64,000 nt of DNA. Origin: an uncultured Draconibacterium sp. (lineage in GTDB: Bacteria > Bacteroidota > Bacteroidia > Bacteroidales > Prolixibacteraceae). The notes beneath the pieces are model-generated. The model was not told the DNA's origin. It did not search any database and saw only the letters and a program-made list of their open reading frames with translations. Position 1 is the first letter of the stretch. Every line of letters begins with the position of its first letter. Positions 17,409-26,757 of the stretch are shown piece by piece. A program made the translations under genes and the position numbers. Where the stretch lies: positions 5,490,501 through 5,554,500 of the forward strand of contig NZ_OY781365.1 in NCBI RefSeq assembly GCF_963676815.1, written 5' to 3'.

Positions 17409-18293
17409 TTATTTATCGCGCAAATATTTTCTTTTTTCACGTTTTGTCATCTCAAACTCCTGAATTGAAACAGGGTGAAAAACCTGATACTGACTGGCCG
17501 AGTTTACTATTTCAGCTTTACCATCTGCATTTACTACAAACTGGGGAATTACAAACGACATTTCCTTGTTAAATAATGAATCGTGAAATATGAGCACAAT
17601 TAATTTCCCTGTTTTGTCAGCTATTTCCCCAATTTTTTGCCCCGCATAAACTTTTTGCCCAACGGCTATTTCATTCGGATTACAGCGCACGTTGTGGTAA
17701 CAAACCAAAGTTCCGTCGGCTTGGAATAAGGTTATGCTGTTTGTCCAGGTATGGTACCAATACCGAGCTTCTCCACCTCTTGATTCACCTACTATTTCGG
17801 CCACAATACCGTTGCGGCTTGCTAAAATATCTTTTGCTGAATTGGTTTCAAAACCTGTGGCATACCACGAATCCGGATTTTCAGCCCCCCAAAAACCATC
17901 AATACTTTTCACGTCAAAAACCTTGGTGGTTGTTCCTTCTCTAAAAGGAATTAAATACGGAAAATTAAGGTCGACATTAGCGGTGGGATTCGACCGAAAT
18001 GTTTTTATCTCGTAATTAAACCGTGGCACATCGGCATCCAAATCGCGCTGAAGGGTAAACAGATCATTAAAGCCCGGTTCCAGTTTTTTAATGTATGGCA
18101 GCGGTTCGTTAAACGTGGTGTTTTCCAGATCGGCAAAATTAATATGCAAATACATTGGCACTTTGGCATTGTTGTTTGCACTAAAAATACAATCGCCTAT
18201 TGCGTTGTAATTTGCCTGCACTTCAACATACTGAGCCAAAGAAACACCGGAAATTAATACGAATACGATCAGAAAAAGAAATTTGCGAATCAT
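17409..18293 (-). CDS. Secreted M23/LytM-fold protein with lost zinc ligands
   Basis: A 294-residue protein with a signal peptide (MIRKFLFLIVFVLISGVSLA). The C-terminal half aligns by eye to the M23 peptidase fold: SRNGIVAEI corresponds to the usual AaRdGxVxxV strand, and VGQKVYAGQKIGEIADKTG to the VxxGxxVxxGqxIGxxGxTG turn. However, the Asp ligand position reads YATGF where family members have YAxDF. The HLHF strand reads LIVLIFHD. Only the His of VCYHN remains in place. It is therefore probably a non-catalytic peptidoglycan-binding or regulatory M23 relative. It has no obvious operon partner. Confidence 0.75.
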   Translation of the reverse strand: MIRKFLFLIVFVLISGVSLAQYVEVQANYNAIGDCIFSANNNAKVPMYLHINFADLENTTFNEPLPYIKKLEPGFNDLFTLQRDLDADVPRFNYEIKTFRSNPTANVDLNFPYLIPFREGTTTKVFDVKSIDGFWGAENPDSWYATGFETNSAKDILASRNGIVAEIVGESRGGEARYWYHTWTNSITLFQADGTLVCYHNVRCNPNEIAVGQKVYAGQKIGEIADKTGKLIVLIFHDSLFNKEMSFVIPQFVVNADGKAEIVNSASQYQVFHPVSIQEFEMTKREKRKYLRDK

Positions 18294-18351
18294 ATAATGC
18301 GTGTTTTACAAATGATAAAATTAAAAATTAAATTTAGTTTACCTTTGGCAG

Positions 18352-18819
18352 ATGTATTCAAAAGAGGAATTAAGACAACTAAAAATTGATTTCTGGCAGC
18401 TGTTTGACAAGCGATGCAGTGTGCATCCGGAATTAAAATACAGGAAGCGAAAGTGGGTGCTTCATAAAACAAAAATAAAGGGTGTGGCACTACGTTTTGA
18501 TGTGAGCCGCGAAGATGCTTTGGTTATTCTTGAGTTGGGCAACCGAAATGAAAACAAAAGATTAAAAGCCTATGAATTCCTTGAAAGATACAAACCCGTT
18601 ATTGAAGAGGGTTTTGAAGAGGGTTTGCAATGGGAGTTCTTTCACGAACGGCAGGATAGTGACGCTGAAGTATGCCGCATTTTTACCCGGTTAGAAGGTG
18701 TCGACTTTCATCGTCAAAATCAATGGCCCGACATTTACAATTTTTTTATCGACAACATGTTAAAGCTTGAACGCAATTTTCTCGAAATAAGAGACCTCTT
18801 GCAACAAGAATTAAAATAA
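18352..18819 (+). CDS. DUF4268 domain protein
   Basis: A 155-residue cytosolic protein made almost entirely of a DUF4268 domain. It begins with LKIDFWQLFDKRCSVHP and contains KTKIKGVALRFDVSREDALVILEL and the acidic/aromatic core WEFFHERQ. DUF4268 domains are often attached to nuclease-like folds, so a PD-(D/E)XK relative is conceivable, but no catalytic set is evident in this short form. It is divergent from the M23-like gene (58 nt between starts) and convergent with the SRPBCC gene. Confidence 0.85.
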   Translation: MYSKEELRQLKIDFWQLFDKRCSVHPELKYRKRKWVLHKTKIKGVALRFDVSREDALVILELGNRNENKRLKAYEFLERYKPVIEEGFEEGLQWEFFHERQDSDAEVCRIFTRLEGVDFHRQNQWPDIYNFFIDNMLKLERNFLEIRDLLQQELK

Positions 18820-18830
18820 AGAGTTACCTG

Positions 18831-19205
18831 CTAAATAAACAGTTCGTTTAAAGCGCCAAAGTAATCTTCATCCCAACCATCTGAAATGTTTTCAAAAGCA
18901 TCATCCGGAATATTGGTTTGACGCAATTCAATGCTTGTTCCTTTTTTATGCGGATGCAATTTTATAGTAACTAACGAATCTTCCTCTTCGCCAAAAAACC
19001 ATTTCTGAACAATCTTTTTATCTTGTTCAAATTCAACATTCACTCCTGAAATACTTCCGCCCCACAACGAAAACTCAGAGTTTGGTTCCAGCGGCATAAC
19101 TGCCGTTTCTCCCGTCCAAATTTCCAGCATCTTTTCGTTGGTTAAAGCGTTGTAAACATCTTTCGGGTCGGCTGTAATTGTGTAATAACGTTTTAAGTCT
19201 TTCAT
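18831..19205 (-). CDS. SRPBCC/AHSA1-like domain protein
   Basis: A 124-residue protein of the START/Bet v1-like superfamily, close to the activator-of-Hsp90-ATPase type. It starts with YYTITADPKDVYNALTNEKML, contains the central strand IVQKWFFGEEEDS, and ends with a helix rich in Asp and Trp (ISDGWDEDYFG). Such proteins bind hydrophobic ligands or client proteins. The ligand is unknown. Its stop lies 11 nt from the convergent DUF4268 stop. Confidence 0.85.
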   Translation of the reverse strand: MKDLKRYYTITADPKDVYNALTNEKMLEIWTGETAVMPLEPNSEFSLWGGSISGVNVEFEQDKKIVQKWFFGEEEDSLVTIKLHPHKKGTSIELRQTNIPDDAFENISDGWDEDYFGALNELFI

Positions 19206-19243
19206 CTGATAATACGATTTGTTTTTCGAAGGTATAAAATATC

Positions 19244-21238
19244 TTATCTAATCCGATGTGTGCGCATTACCTTGCGATTAATTTTATACGAAAACCCGAT
19301 GGTGAAAAATTCTTTCACCTGCAGTTTTGGTTTATCGCCGGTTTTTTCGCCATCGGCATTGTAAACAGGAAATTTCACATCATCATCATAAATAAAATGG
19401 AACATCAAACGCATATCGATGTATGAGTTGAGCTGCATTTTAAAATTATTTTCCCAGTTAAGGTCGAACTTGGTTAGCGGATCTTTATAGTTGATAAACA
19501 TTTTGTATTTGGTTTCATACGAAATGTCATCCGTAATATCAACCTTGTATTTTAAATCGGCATTTAAACCCGGCTCCCAAAATGCTTTTCTTCCTTCCTG
19601 AATACTAAAATTTGTAGGATCGACCAATGCGGTGTCGCGAACATAAACGTTTTTCATGGTTAGCGGCGACAGAAACAACGATAAGTTTTTACTGGGCTTG
19701 TAATCCAAACCAATTTTTAAATACGTTTTTGAAGGAGACAGGAAAGCAGACAGCACCTCCGGATTTTCTTCTTTAGGGTAATTATAGCCACGGAATAACT
19801 GGGTATTAAAGTTCAGCTCGGCACTGTAGTACCACTTTTTAAATGCACTTAAACCATAGCGCGTGGTAATTTCAAATTTATCATCGTTCTTTTGTAATTC
19901 CGACTCGTCGCCACCCGGTCTTATCCAGCCATTGCGAAACTCCGCAGAGTTTTCCCATTTTACTTTACCGTCTTTGCTTGAATAATTTGCCGAACCTTTT
20001 AAAACCATCAACAAGGCCAACGAGCTTTTACCCCCTTTTTTCCAGTTATCAAGGTAGGTTTGAGTTAGCCCAATACTACCGTCGCCGGCAATGTTCCAAG
20101 GCGTTTCCAACTCGTAACTTTTTCCTACACCATTAAATTTGTTAAAGTCCGGTTTTAAACTCTCGAAATCAAAATCTTTTGTTTGTTTCTCTTTGAATCG
20201 CGAGAAGGTAACGCCGTCGTCAATTAACATTTGCACCGTACGTTTATCGGTGTTTTTTACCATAACGGCCAACGAATCATTTTGCTCGTTTTTTAACCAA
20301 ATTCGAGTGTATCGTTCGGCACCGTTTTCCAACAAAATATTTTCCGATTCACCATACAAATTCACCATCGACAAATTCATCGTGTCAATATGGTCGGCAT
20401 AATTCATTAAAACATTTAAAACCGCTTTAATTGAGTCGTTTACCTGGGCAACAACTTCATCGTTGTAGGCTTTTAAGGTGTAATAATTACTTAGTTTTAC
20501 TTCGTCTTTATACCTTTTTATACGGTATTGCAGGTTTTCATTGTATTTTTCAGCGCGGTAAACACTTACAATTTTGCTAATATAATCGGCCTTTACCGAG
20601 TCGTTATAAAATACCCGTTTCTGTTCAATATATTCCCTGCGCAGACTGTCTCGCCGCACAAGATCGTTAAACAAATTAGGAGAATTCAAAACTGAGTCAG
20701 GAATAACTTCAGGAATATAAAGTTCATCAGGGAAAGTATAAACAGAGTCGGCAAATAGTGTCATTCCTTCACCTTCGGGCACTTGTTTAACTTCCTTTTC
20801 TGCTTCACGAATAATTGCAGGCGGCACTGCTATATCTTCAGGTTTAACGCTTGCCCGGTATTCCGATTCAATAATTTGAACCTCCATTTGCTGATCGGCG
20901 TATGGCACATAACCGGGCACACTCAGACTATCCTCCACATTTTCAGGCAATCGCATAACATAATTCCCGGCAACACGCTGCGTGTCGTTCAAATTATGAA
21001 GAATGTCTTCGATAGGTTGGTCTTCAATAAAGTGCAACAAAGCGTTTACATCGGTGCCAACTTCTTTCTTAACAACGTGCCAATTGTTGTTTTCAATAAA
21101 ATAGCTTCTTAAAACCTGTATATTTTGGCGCAAAAGTTCATCTTCACTTGAAGAGTTTTGCGCGATTAAAAGTTTTGAGAAGCCGGTAAGAAATAGAATA
21201 AATAAAAAGATCTTCCCTTTTTCTGAGAACATATTCAC
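19244..21238 (-). CDS. DUF3078 outer-membrane beta-barrel protein
   Basis: A 664-residue protein with a signal peptide, a long alpha/charged N-terminal region (to about residue 350) rich in Glu, Asn and Tyr, and a C-terminal DUF3078 barrel. The barrel starts near TQTYLDNWKKGGKSSLAL and continues through amphipathic strands to FTIGFSYKINRKVMRTHRIR. DUF3078 barrels are common in Bacteroidota but have no assigned function. The N-terminal extension of about 330 residues is longer than in many members. Starts at 21238 and 21232 are equally possible. It stands alone. Confidence 0.85.
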   Translation of the reverse strand: MNMFSEKGKIFLFILFLTGFSKLLIAQNSSSEDELLRQNIQVLRSYFIENNNWHVVKKEVGTDVNALLHFIEDQPIEDILHNLNDTQRVAGNYVMRLPENVEDSLSVPGYVPYADQQMEVQIIESEYRASVKPEDIAVPPAIIREAEKEVKQVPEGEGMTLFADSVYTFPDELYIPEVIPDSVLNSPNLFNDLVRRDSLRREYIEQKRVFYNDSVKADYISKIVSVYRAEKYNENLQYRIKRYKDEVKLSNYYTLKAYNDEVVAQVNDSIKAVLNVLMNYADHIDTMNLSMVNLYGESENILLENGAERYTRIWLKNEQNDSLAVMVKNTDKRTVQMLIDDGVTFSRFKEKQTKDFDFESLKPDFNKFNGVGKSYELETPWNIAGDGSIGLTQTYLDNWKKGGKSSLALLMVLKGSANYSSKDGKVKWENSAEFRNGWIRPGGDESELQKNDDKFEITTRYGLSAFKKWYYSAELNFNTQLFRGYNYPKEENPEVLSAFLSPSKTYLKIGLDYKPSKNLSLFLSPLTMKNVYVRDTALVDPTNFSIQEGRKAFWEPGLNADLKYKVDITDDISYETKYKMFINYKDPLTKFDLNWENNFKMQLNSYIDMRLMFHFIYDDDVKFPVYNADGEKTGDKPKLQVKEFFTIGFSYKINRKVMRTHRIR

Positions 21239-21359
21239 TGTTTTTTTAGCTTTCGGATAAAACGCAAAAATAATACCATTGTTATCTTATCCTACATATT
21301 AAATACTTAAACTATTAACACTTGTTTTTTAATTTACTTATCGTCAAAAACTTGCAGCA

Positions 21360-21818
21360 TTACCAACTTGTATACGGATGTTCCGATAACCACGCATTAA
21401 AATAACGATGATCGTTACTTACTTCCGTCAATATCCAGTTTGGCAGTTTTACTTTTTGATTTTCGTCCGATAATTCCACTTCTGCCAAAACAAGCCCGTT
21501 ATTCTTATCCTCAAACACATCAATTTCCCAAATCATTCCATCAATTTCTTCGACATATCGTTTTTTACGAATCGGAAAATCATGACACAAATTCATCAGA
21601 ATTTCGGCCTCGTTCAACGGTATTTCGTACTCCATCTCAATACGCGAAATCCCATTTGTTTTGCCCTTAATTGTTAACCAGGCTTTCTTGCCTTTAATCC
21701 GCACCCGCACAACTCTTTCTTTATCAGTTGAAAGGTATCCCTGCACAATCGGATTTCCATCATCTTTAGGACTCCACTTGTTGGTATCGACAAGAAATTT
21801 CCGCTCGATTTCAATCAT
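21360..21818 (-). CDS. CYTH-domain protein (triphosphate tunnel metalloenzyme)
   Basis: A 152-residue single CYTH domain. The N-terminus IEIERKFLV carries the ExExK signature (Glu3, Glu5, Lys7). Further conserved strands include VVRVRIKGKKAWLTIKG, RIEMEYEIP and LVLAEVEL, which provide the basic and acidic tunnel residues. Bacterial members hydrolyse inorganic triphosphate or act as small-triphosphate hydrolases. Divergent from the HD gene, with promoter box TAAATTTG (21846-21853) upstream. Confidence 0.9.
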   Translation of the reverse strand: MIEIERKFLVDTNKWSPKDDGNPIVQGYLSTDKERVVRVRIKGKKAWLTIKGKTNGISRIEMEYEIPLNEAEILMNLCHDFPIRKKRYVEEIDGMIWEIDVFEDKNNGLVLAEVELSDENQKVKLPNWILTEVSNDHRYFNAWLSEHPYTSW

Positions 21819-21845
21819 GATAATAAGTTTAGTTGTTTAAACGGC

Positions 21846-21853
21846 ACAAATTT
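21846..21853 (-). promoter_or_regulatory. Candidate -7 box for the CYTH gene
   Basis: Minus strand TAAATTTG, 27 nt before the start at 21818, matches TAnnTTTG. Confidence 0.4.
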
Positions 21854-21892
21854 ATCACTATTTTTAATGCGGCGAACATTTATAAATTGAAT

Positions 21893-22447
21893 ATGATTAC
21901 ACGAGACGAAGCGTTGGAGATGCTAAAATCGCATGTACAGGCTGAAAATATGTTAAAGCACAGTCTTGCATCGGAAGCAGTGCTGCGAGCAATGGCGAAG
22001 CACCTGGGCAAAAATGAAGAAGAATGGGGCATCGCAGGTTTGTTGCACGATATTGATGTGGAAATTACAAATGCCGATCCATACACGCACGGACCATATG
22101 CAGAACAATTGTTGAAAGGAAAAATAACCGACGAAATGCTCGATGCAATTATTATGCATAACGAAGTGGCAACCGGAAAAGACCGCTCAACAGAATTTCA
22201 GCATGCGCTGGCTGCGGGCGAAACAATTACCGGGTTAATTACAGCAACCACTTTGGTTTACCCCGATAAAAAGCTGTCAAGTGTAAAAACCAAATCAGTA
22301 ACCAAACGAATGAAACAAAAAGCTTTTGCAGCCTCAGTAAAACGTGAGAATATTTTAGAGTGTGAGAAAATTGGTATTCCTCTCCCCGACTTTGCAGATT
22401 TGGCGGTAAACGCAATGCGCTCAATAAGCAACGACCTGGGCTTGTAA
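21893..22447 (+). CDS. HD-domain phosphohydrolase-like protein
   Basis: A 184-residue cytosolic protein. The ATG at 21893 is chosen over an upstream one (21833) because the family alignment starts at MITRDEALEML. It has the HDIG-type set: His23 in LKHSLASEA, His52-Asp53 in LLHDIDVE, a His in YTHGPYAE, and a His in IIMHNEVATG. An HD-domain metal-dependent hydrolase is expected, perhaps acting on nucleotides. The C-terminal basic stretch KTKSVTKRMKQKAFAASVKR is family typical. Confidence 0.88.
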   Translation: MITRDEALEMLKSHVQAENMLKHSLASEAVLRAMAKHLGKNEEEWGIAGLLHDIDVEITNADPYTHGPYAEQLLKGKITDEMLDAIIMHNEVATGKDRSTEFQHALAAGETITGLITATTLVYPDKKLSSVKTKSVTKRMKQKAFAASVKRENILECEKIGIPLPDFADLAVNAMRSISNDLGL

Positions 22448-22525
22448 TCGTAATTATTTTTAACAATAAATATTTTAAAGGGATTGTTTTTTTGTTTTTC
22501 TTGCGCTTGAAAACAGAATTAAGCC

Positions 22526-25183
22526 ATGTATACCCAAAAATTGAAATTAACCGACAGAAAACTGTCAGTATGTTTTACTGCAGTTTTACTCTTTACTCAT
22601 TTTTTTGCCGGCAGCCAGGTGCTAAGTGGAAAAATAACAGATGAGCAAAAGCAGCCGGTACCTTACGCTACTGTCTACATTTCTGAGACGCGCCAGGGCA
22701 CAACATCAAACACAAACGGAGATTTTAGCTTTAACCTGCCTAAAGGAAATTACCACTTAACGGTACGATCGATGGGTTACGAAAAGCATGAAAAATCCGT
22801 AAGTCTGCAAACTGACAGTTTATACCTACCCATAACTTTACCCACTCAGAATTTTGAACTGGCCGAAATTAAAGTGTTTCCGGGCGATGAAGACCCCGCC
22901 TACTTTATTATGCGAAAAGCCATAGCTAAAGCACCTTATTACCGTAAAAAAATAAAACATTATAATGCAGATTTATACATAAAAGCCAATTTTGCTTTTA
23001 GCAACATTCCTAACCTGATTAAAAAGCAGGAAGTGGAGGACGGACGCAAATTTAAAGACTACTTTAAAGAGAATGTAACTTACGTAATCGAATCGCAAAA
23101 CCGTATTACGTTCGATTATCCCGACCAATACGATCAAAAAGTAATTAGCAAAAAAAGTTCGTTAACAGGATTTGACGAACCTCCGGTGATGGGATTAATG
23201 ACTGCCAGTTTTTACGATGAGCGACCAAACGAAGTAGTTTCGCCACTCTCGGTACTGGCCCTAAAACATTATAACTTTATATACGAAGGCTTTATAACCG
23301 TTGGCGATTACGATGTATTTAAAATCAGGGTTACCCCCAAACGAAAAAGCGATGAGCTGGTAGAGGGGTTTATTTATATTGTCGATCGGCTATGGTGCAT
23401 TTACAACCTCGATTTTAGTTCGAGTTTCGAGTTCTTTAACTACCACATTAAACAACAATTTGAGAATTTAGGAGAAGGAAACTGGATGCCCGTTTCGCAC
23501 AATATAAACGGCGATTTCGGTATGTTAGGACTGCGTGGTAATTTCTACTATGGCGCATCGGTTAAGTACGATTCAATAGTAAATAACTACACCGAAATAC
23601 AATATGATGACATAGAAACTACTGCTCAAACAAATACGGTAAGAACAGCGCGAGAACCCGGTGAAAAAGAACAAAAACTGGTTGAGGAGTTAAACCTGCT
23701 GAATGCGAAAGAAGAATTAAGCAATGCTGATGTTAAAAAGGCTGCTCGCCTGAATCGGAAAATATTAAAAGAACAATACAACGATTCTACGATTGTGGCA
23801 CCGAAATTCGGCACTTATAATATTTCGGAGAATAAAGATTCCCTGCAAACAGACATTGCCTGGGATACCGTGAGAAGCATTCCGTTAACACAAGCCGAGA
23901 TTGAAAGTTACCGTATTTCAGATTCGCTAAAACTACGCGAAAAAGGTGTTTCGAATGATACCATTCCGGGCAACAAAAATTCCAAACAGTTTTTAGGCAA
24001 TTTGCTGGCCGGTGCTTACGATATTTGCAAAGATTCAACTATACGGGTAAGTTACGACGGGTTACTATCGCCCATAAATTTCGATTTTAATGCCGTAGAC
24101 GGTTATAAATACAGGCAGGAGTTCCGCATCCGTTTTTTAGTCGATTCAACCAAACGCATATATATTACGCCACAATTGGGATATGCACTTAACCGGAAAG
24201 CTTTGTTCGGAAGTATTAATACCCAATTTGTTAACTTCATGGCAAATGGAAATCAGATTAGTATTTATGCTGGAAAACAAAGCAGCGATTTTAAAAGTGG
24301 ATTCGAAGCGATTACTCCGGCGGTGAATGCCATCAGTTCGTGGTTTTTTGGCGATAACTACATACGTTTGTACGAAAGCGAATTTCTGAAACTGGGATTT
24401 GCTCAGCGTTTTAAAACCAATTTCAGATTTTATGCCAATGCCGGATATGAGCATTTTTATCCGCTGGAAAACAATATTTCGTTTCCGCTATCGGATTACA
24501 AAGATTTTGAACCGAACATTCCGGGTAATTTTTCGGTTGATGACCCTGAACTTACAGAACAGAAAAGCTTTAGCTACAGTTTTGGCTTAAACTATCGAAA
24601 AAGACAACAAAAACCATGGCTTGAAGAATCACCATTTTTATTTATTGATGATTTCTATGAGTTCGACCTGTCTTTTAAGAGAGGCGTTCCCGATATATTT
24701 GGATCAGACGCAGACTTTAGGCACCTCGATTTTTCTTTCCGCCAACAGGCAAACCTCTCGCCAAGCAAGGCAATTGACTGGCGATTAAATATCGGTCACT
24801 ATTTTACCGACAAACAAATGCATTTTTCGCAATTCAAGCATTTCCGCACCACCGAAATTCCGGTGATGATGCGCCCGTTTACCCACCGATTTCAATTGGT
24901 TAACGATTATGCCATCAGCACCAACGAAAGCTATTTGAGTGTAATGACCGAATACAAATCGGAATATATTCTGCTAAGGTATCTATCCGTTTTTAACAAA
25001 CGCACCTGGAGCGAAAGCATACATTTAAATTATCTTACTACGCCGGATTATAATAATTACTGTGAAATTGGCTACAGTTTAAATAACCTTTTCTTTGCCG
25101 GCAATGTTGGCGTTTTTGCCGGATTTAACGAGAGCGACTTTGAAAGCGTGCAGATAAAATTAAGTATTTCGGCTTTCGACTAA
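22526..25183 (+). CDS. DUF5686 outer-membrane protein with carboxypeptidase-like domain
   Basis: An 885-residue envelope protein: a signal peptide, then a carboxypeptidase-like regulatory domain (residues 34-115, VPYATVYISETRQGTT), then the DUF5686 body. The body contains ADLYIKANFAF, the VYRIE-like segment VIESQNRITF and strand-rich sequence to the C-terminus (IKLSISAFD). The last part behaves as a beta-barrel. Function is unknown; the architecture suggests an outer-membrane channel related to the TonB-receptor-associated barrels. The stop interlocks with that of the convergent acyltransferase (CTAA). Confidence 0.88.
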   Translation: MYTQKLKLTDRKLSVCFTAVLLFTHFFAGSQVLSGKITDEQKQPVPYATVYISETRQGTTSNTNGDFSFNLPKGNYHLTVRSMGYEKHEKSVSLQTDSLYLPITLPTQNFELAEIKVFPGDEDPAYFIMRKAIAKAPYYRKKIKHYNADLYIKANFAFSNIPNLIKKQEVEDGRKFKDYFKENVTYVIESQNRITFDYPDQYDQKVISKKSSLTGFDEPPVMGLMTASFYDERPNEVVSPLSVLALKHYNFIYEGFITVGDYDVFKIRVTPKRKSDELVEGFIYIVDRLWCIYNLDFSSSFEFFNYHIKQQFENLGEGNWMPVSHNINGDFGMLGLRGNFYYGASVKYDSIVNNYTEIQYDDIETTAQTNTVRTAREPGEKEQKLVEELNLLNAKEELSNADVKKAARLNRKILKEQYNDSTIVAPKFGTYNISENKDSLQTDIAWDTVRSIPLTQAEIESYRISDSLKLREKGVSNDTIPGNKNSKQFLGNLLAGAYDICKDSTIRVSYDGLLSPINFDFNAVDGYKYRQEFRIRFLVDSTKRIYITPQLGYALNRKALFGSINTQFVNFMANGNQISIYAGKQSSDFKSGFEAITPAVNAISSWFFGDNYIRLYESEFLKLGFAQRFKTNFRFYANAGYEHFYPLENNISFPLSDYKDFEPNIPGNFSVDDPELTEQKSFSYSFGLNYRKRQQKPWLEESPFLFIDDFYEFDLSFKRGVPDIFGSDADFRHLDFSFRQQANLSPSKAIDWRLNIGHYFTDKQMHFSQFKHFRTTEIPVMMRPFTHRFQLVNDYAISTNESYLSVMTEYKSEYILLRYLSVFNKRTWSESIHLNYLTTPDYNNYCEIGYSLNNLFFAGNVGVFAGFNESDFESVQIKLSISAFD

Positions 25184-25731
25184 TATTCAGTGGTAAACAT
25201 TTCAGGAAACTTCCCTTTTATACCTTTTTCGCGGTAAAAATCTTTCATGCGTTTAATATCGTCTTGTGCACTATCTGAAAGCTCAAATGGCTCGCCAACC
25301 GAAATTTCTTTTCGTCCCCAATCAAAATACCCCAGATACACCGGAATTCCGGTTTCTTTGGCAATGATATGAAAACCTCCTTTCCATCGTTTATTCAAAC
25401 TTCGTGTTCCTTCAGGCGTTAATGCCAAATGAATATAATCTCGTTTATTTATCAGCTGAATTGTTTGGCGAATAACATTTGCTCCTTTTGAGCGATCGAT
25501 AGGTAGACCTCCCATTTTTCGTACAAAATACCCCAGTGGCCAAAAGAAAAATTCCCTTTTTATTAGAATATTGGCAACCGCGCCTTTTGAGGTGTAAAAC
25601 AACCACGAAATAACAAAATCCCAGGCGCTGGTATGTGGTGCGCCGATTATAATACATTTATTAACCGGAGCCTGGTCCCCAACAACGGTCCAGCCCATTA
25701 GTTTTAGCAAGAATTTGCAAATTCCTTTCAT
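25180..25731 (-). CDS. 1-acyl-glycerol-3-phosphate acyltransferase-like protein
   Basis: A 183-residue PlsC-family acyltransferase. The catalytic HX4D motif is HTSAWD (His33 to Asp38). The phosphate-binding PEGTR motif reads PEGTRS (about residues 110-115), and WKGGFHIIAKETGIPVYLG follows. It would acylate a lipid or lysophospholipid at the inner membrane. The short length lacks an N-terminal helix pair. It starts 4 nt inside the stop of the upstream B3/4 gene, so the two are translationally coupled. Confidence 0.88.
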   Translation of the reverse strand: MKGICKFLLKLMGWTVVGDQAPVNKCIIIGAPHTSAWDFVISWLFYTSKGAVANILIKREFFFWPLGYFVRKMGGLPIDRSKGANVIRQTIQLINKRDYIHLALTPEGTRSLNKRWKGGFHIIAKETGIPVYLGYFDWGRKEISVGEPFELSDSAQDDIKRMKDFYREKGIKGKFPEMFTTEY

Positions 25732-26399
25732 TTTATAACTTGTATTGTTTTTAGTTCAAAATTAGTAGCATCAGCATAGATTTTTAATAAACGCTCCGCC
25801 TTTTCAGTTGCATTTTTTAATAGTTCTATTGGTTCGTAGGCAATAATTATCATTAAAAAGCGCCTGGTGTTTTCCGTTACACAAGTACGAACCGAGTCGC
25901 TTGTGGGTGTTCCAAAAGCACTTTTTGCATCTCTGAATACCGGCATATTTTCAATATTTAATTCGCCGCGGCCAATGCCTTCGTAAAACTCCTCTTTTTT
26001 ACCGATGCCAAAAGTAATATTTCCTTCAATTTTATCAGCATCGTAACCACCAATCGAAAATCCACTCGATATCGATACCAGATTCAGTTGGTCAACAACA
26101 TTATTTACCTGGTAAATTTCTCCCCGTTTTAAAACCCTTCGCAACAGTGCTTCTGCCGATAAGCGGTAGCGAGCGGGGTCTTTACCGCATTTTTTGTATG
26201 CTCTTCGCGAAGCTGCAATTGCAGGAAGCTGACTTATTTCTTCAACACGAAGAGTATCGTTTAGAGCTTTTATCTGTTCTTCTACTTCGTTCCACAATTT
26301 TATGTTTTTTTCCTCAATATGTACGTCACATTCGATACACGAGAGTACAATTTCCGGTACCTTTTTACCCAACTCTTCACTTATTGAAATATGTTGCAT
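25728..26399 (-). CDS. B3/B4 tRNA-binding-domain protein
   Basis: A 223-residue protein made mainly of a B3/4 domain like that in the phenylalanyl-tRNA synthetase beta chain. Characteristic parts are SQLPAIAASRRAYKKCGKDPARYR, EALLRRVLKRGEIYQVNNVVD and SIGGYDADKI. Stand-alone B3/4 proteins may edit mischarged tRNA or bind tRNA. No catalytic residue is assigned here. First gene of a two-gene unit with the acyltransferase (ATGA-type overlap). Confidence 0.88.
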   Translation of the reverse strand: MQHISISEELGKKVPEIVLSCIECDVHIEEKNIKLWNEVEEQIKALNDTLRVEEISQLPAIAASRRAYKKCGKDPARYRLSAEALLRRVLKRGEIYQVNNVVDQLNLVSISSGFSIGGYDADKIEGNITFGIGKKEEFYEGIGRGELNIENMPVFRDAKSAFGTPTSDSVRTCVTENTRRFLMIIIAYEPIELLKNATEKAERLLKIYADATNFELKTIQVIK

Positions 26400-26463
26400 G
26401 ACAGTGTTGATAAGTATTTTTTTATAATTTCAATTTATCCTTTTTAAAAATTTGCAAAAGTTG

Positions 26464-26695
26464 TACTTTCGTATAACAGAGAATAAAGTTGCTTTTAGCA
26501 CTTGTAAAACCATTGCAAAGAAAGAAACTTTTGTTTTTGATGCCAACTGTTTGTGCACTAAGAACAGGGTTTTGCAGTTGTAAAGAAATAAAGTAAGCAA
26601 CAACTTTCGATAAAGAAATTTTTTCAGAAATCATATAAAGTGATTTTATTTAGTTAAACTGCACGAAAAGGGATATGAACCATATCCCTTTTTTC
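26464..26695 (+). ncRNA. Candidate structured RNA with own promoter and terminator
   Basis: The 358-base gap holds no convincing ORF but looks like a transcription unit. A TAnnTTTG-like box (TACTTTCG, 26464-26471) would start transcription near 26478. A closing stem pairs AAAGTT+GCTT (26485-26494) with AAGC+AACTTT (26595-26607). An inner stem pairs GTAAAACC (26504-26511) with GGTTTTGC (26568-26575). A further hairpin AAATCA/TGATTT lies near 26628-26646. The unit ends in the terminator at 26664-26695. Size (about 215 nt) and shape recall 6S-like RNAs, but no family motif could be confirmed. A 19-codon ORF at 26540 is probably chance. Confidence 0.4.
26664..26695 (+). terminator. Terminator with no upstream plus-strand gene
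   Basis: A 12-bp perfect stem (AAAAGGGATATG / CATATCCCTTTT) with loop AAC and a T6 tail. No plus-strand protein gene precedes it, so it points to a non-coding transcript. Confidence 0.8.
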
Positions 26696-26757
26696 TTTTA
26701 CATAACACATTGATATTGTGGTATAATTTTTGTAATTTTCTATGAAAATTTAATATC

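Noticed and set aside
26540..26596. 19-codon ORF inside the candidate RNA
   Set aside because: No leader-peptide pattern, no ribosome site, and its codons take part in the predicted stems.
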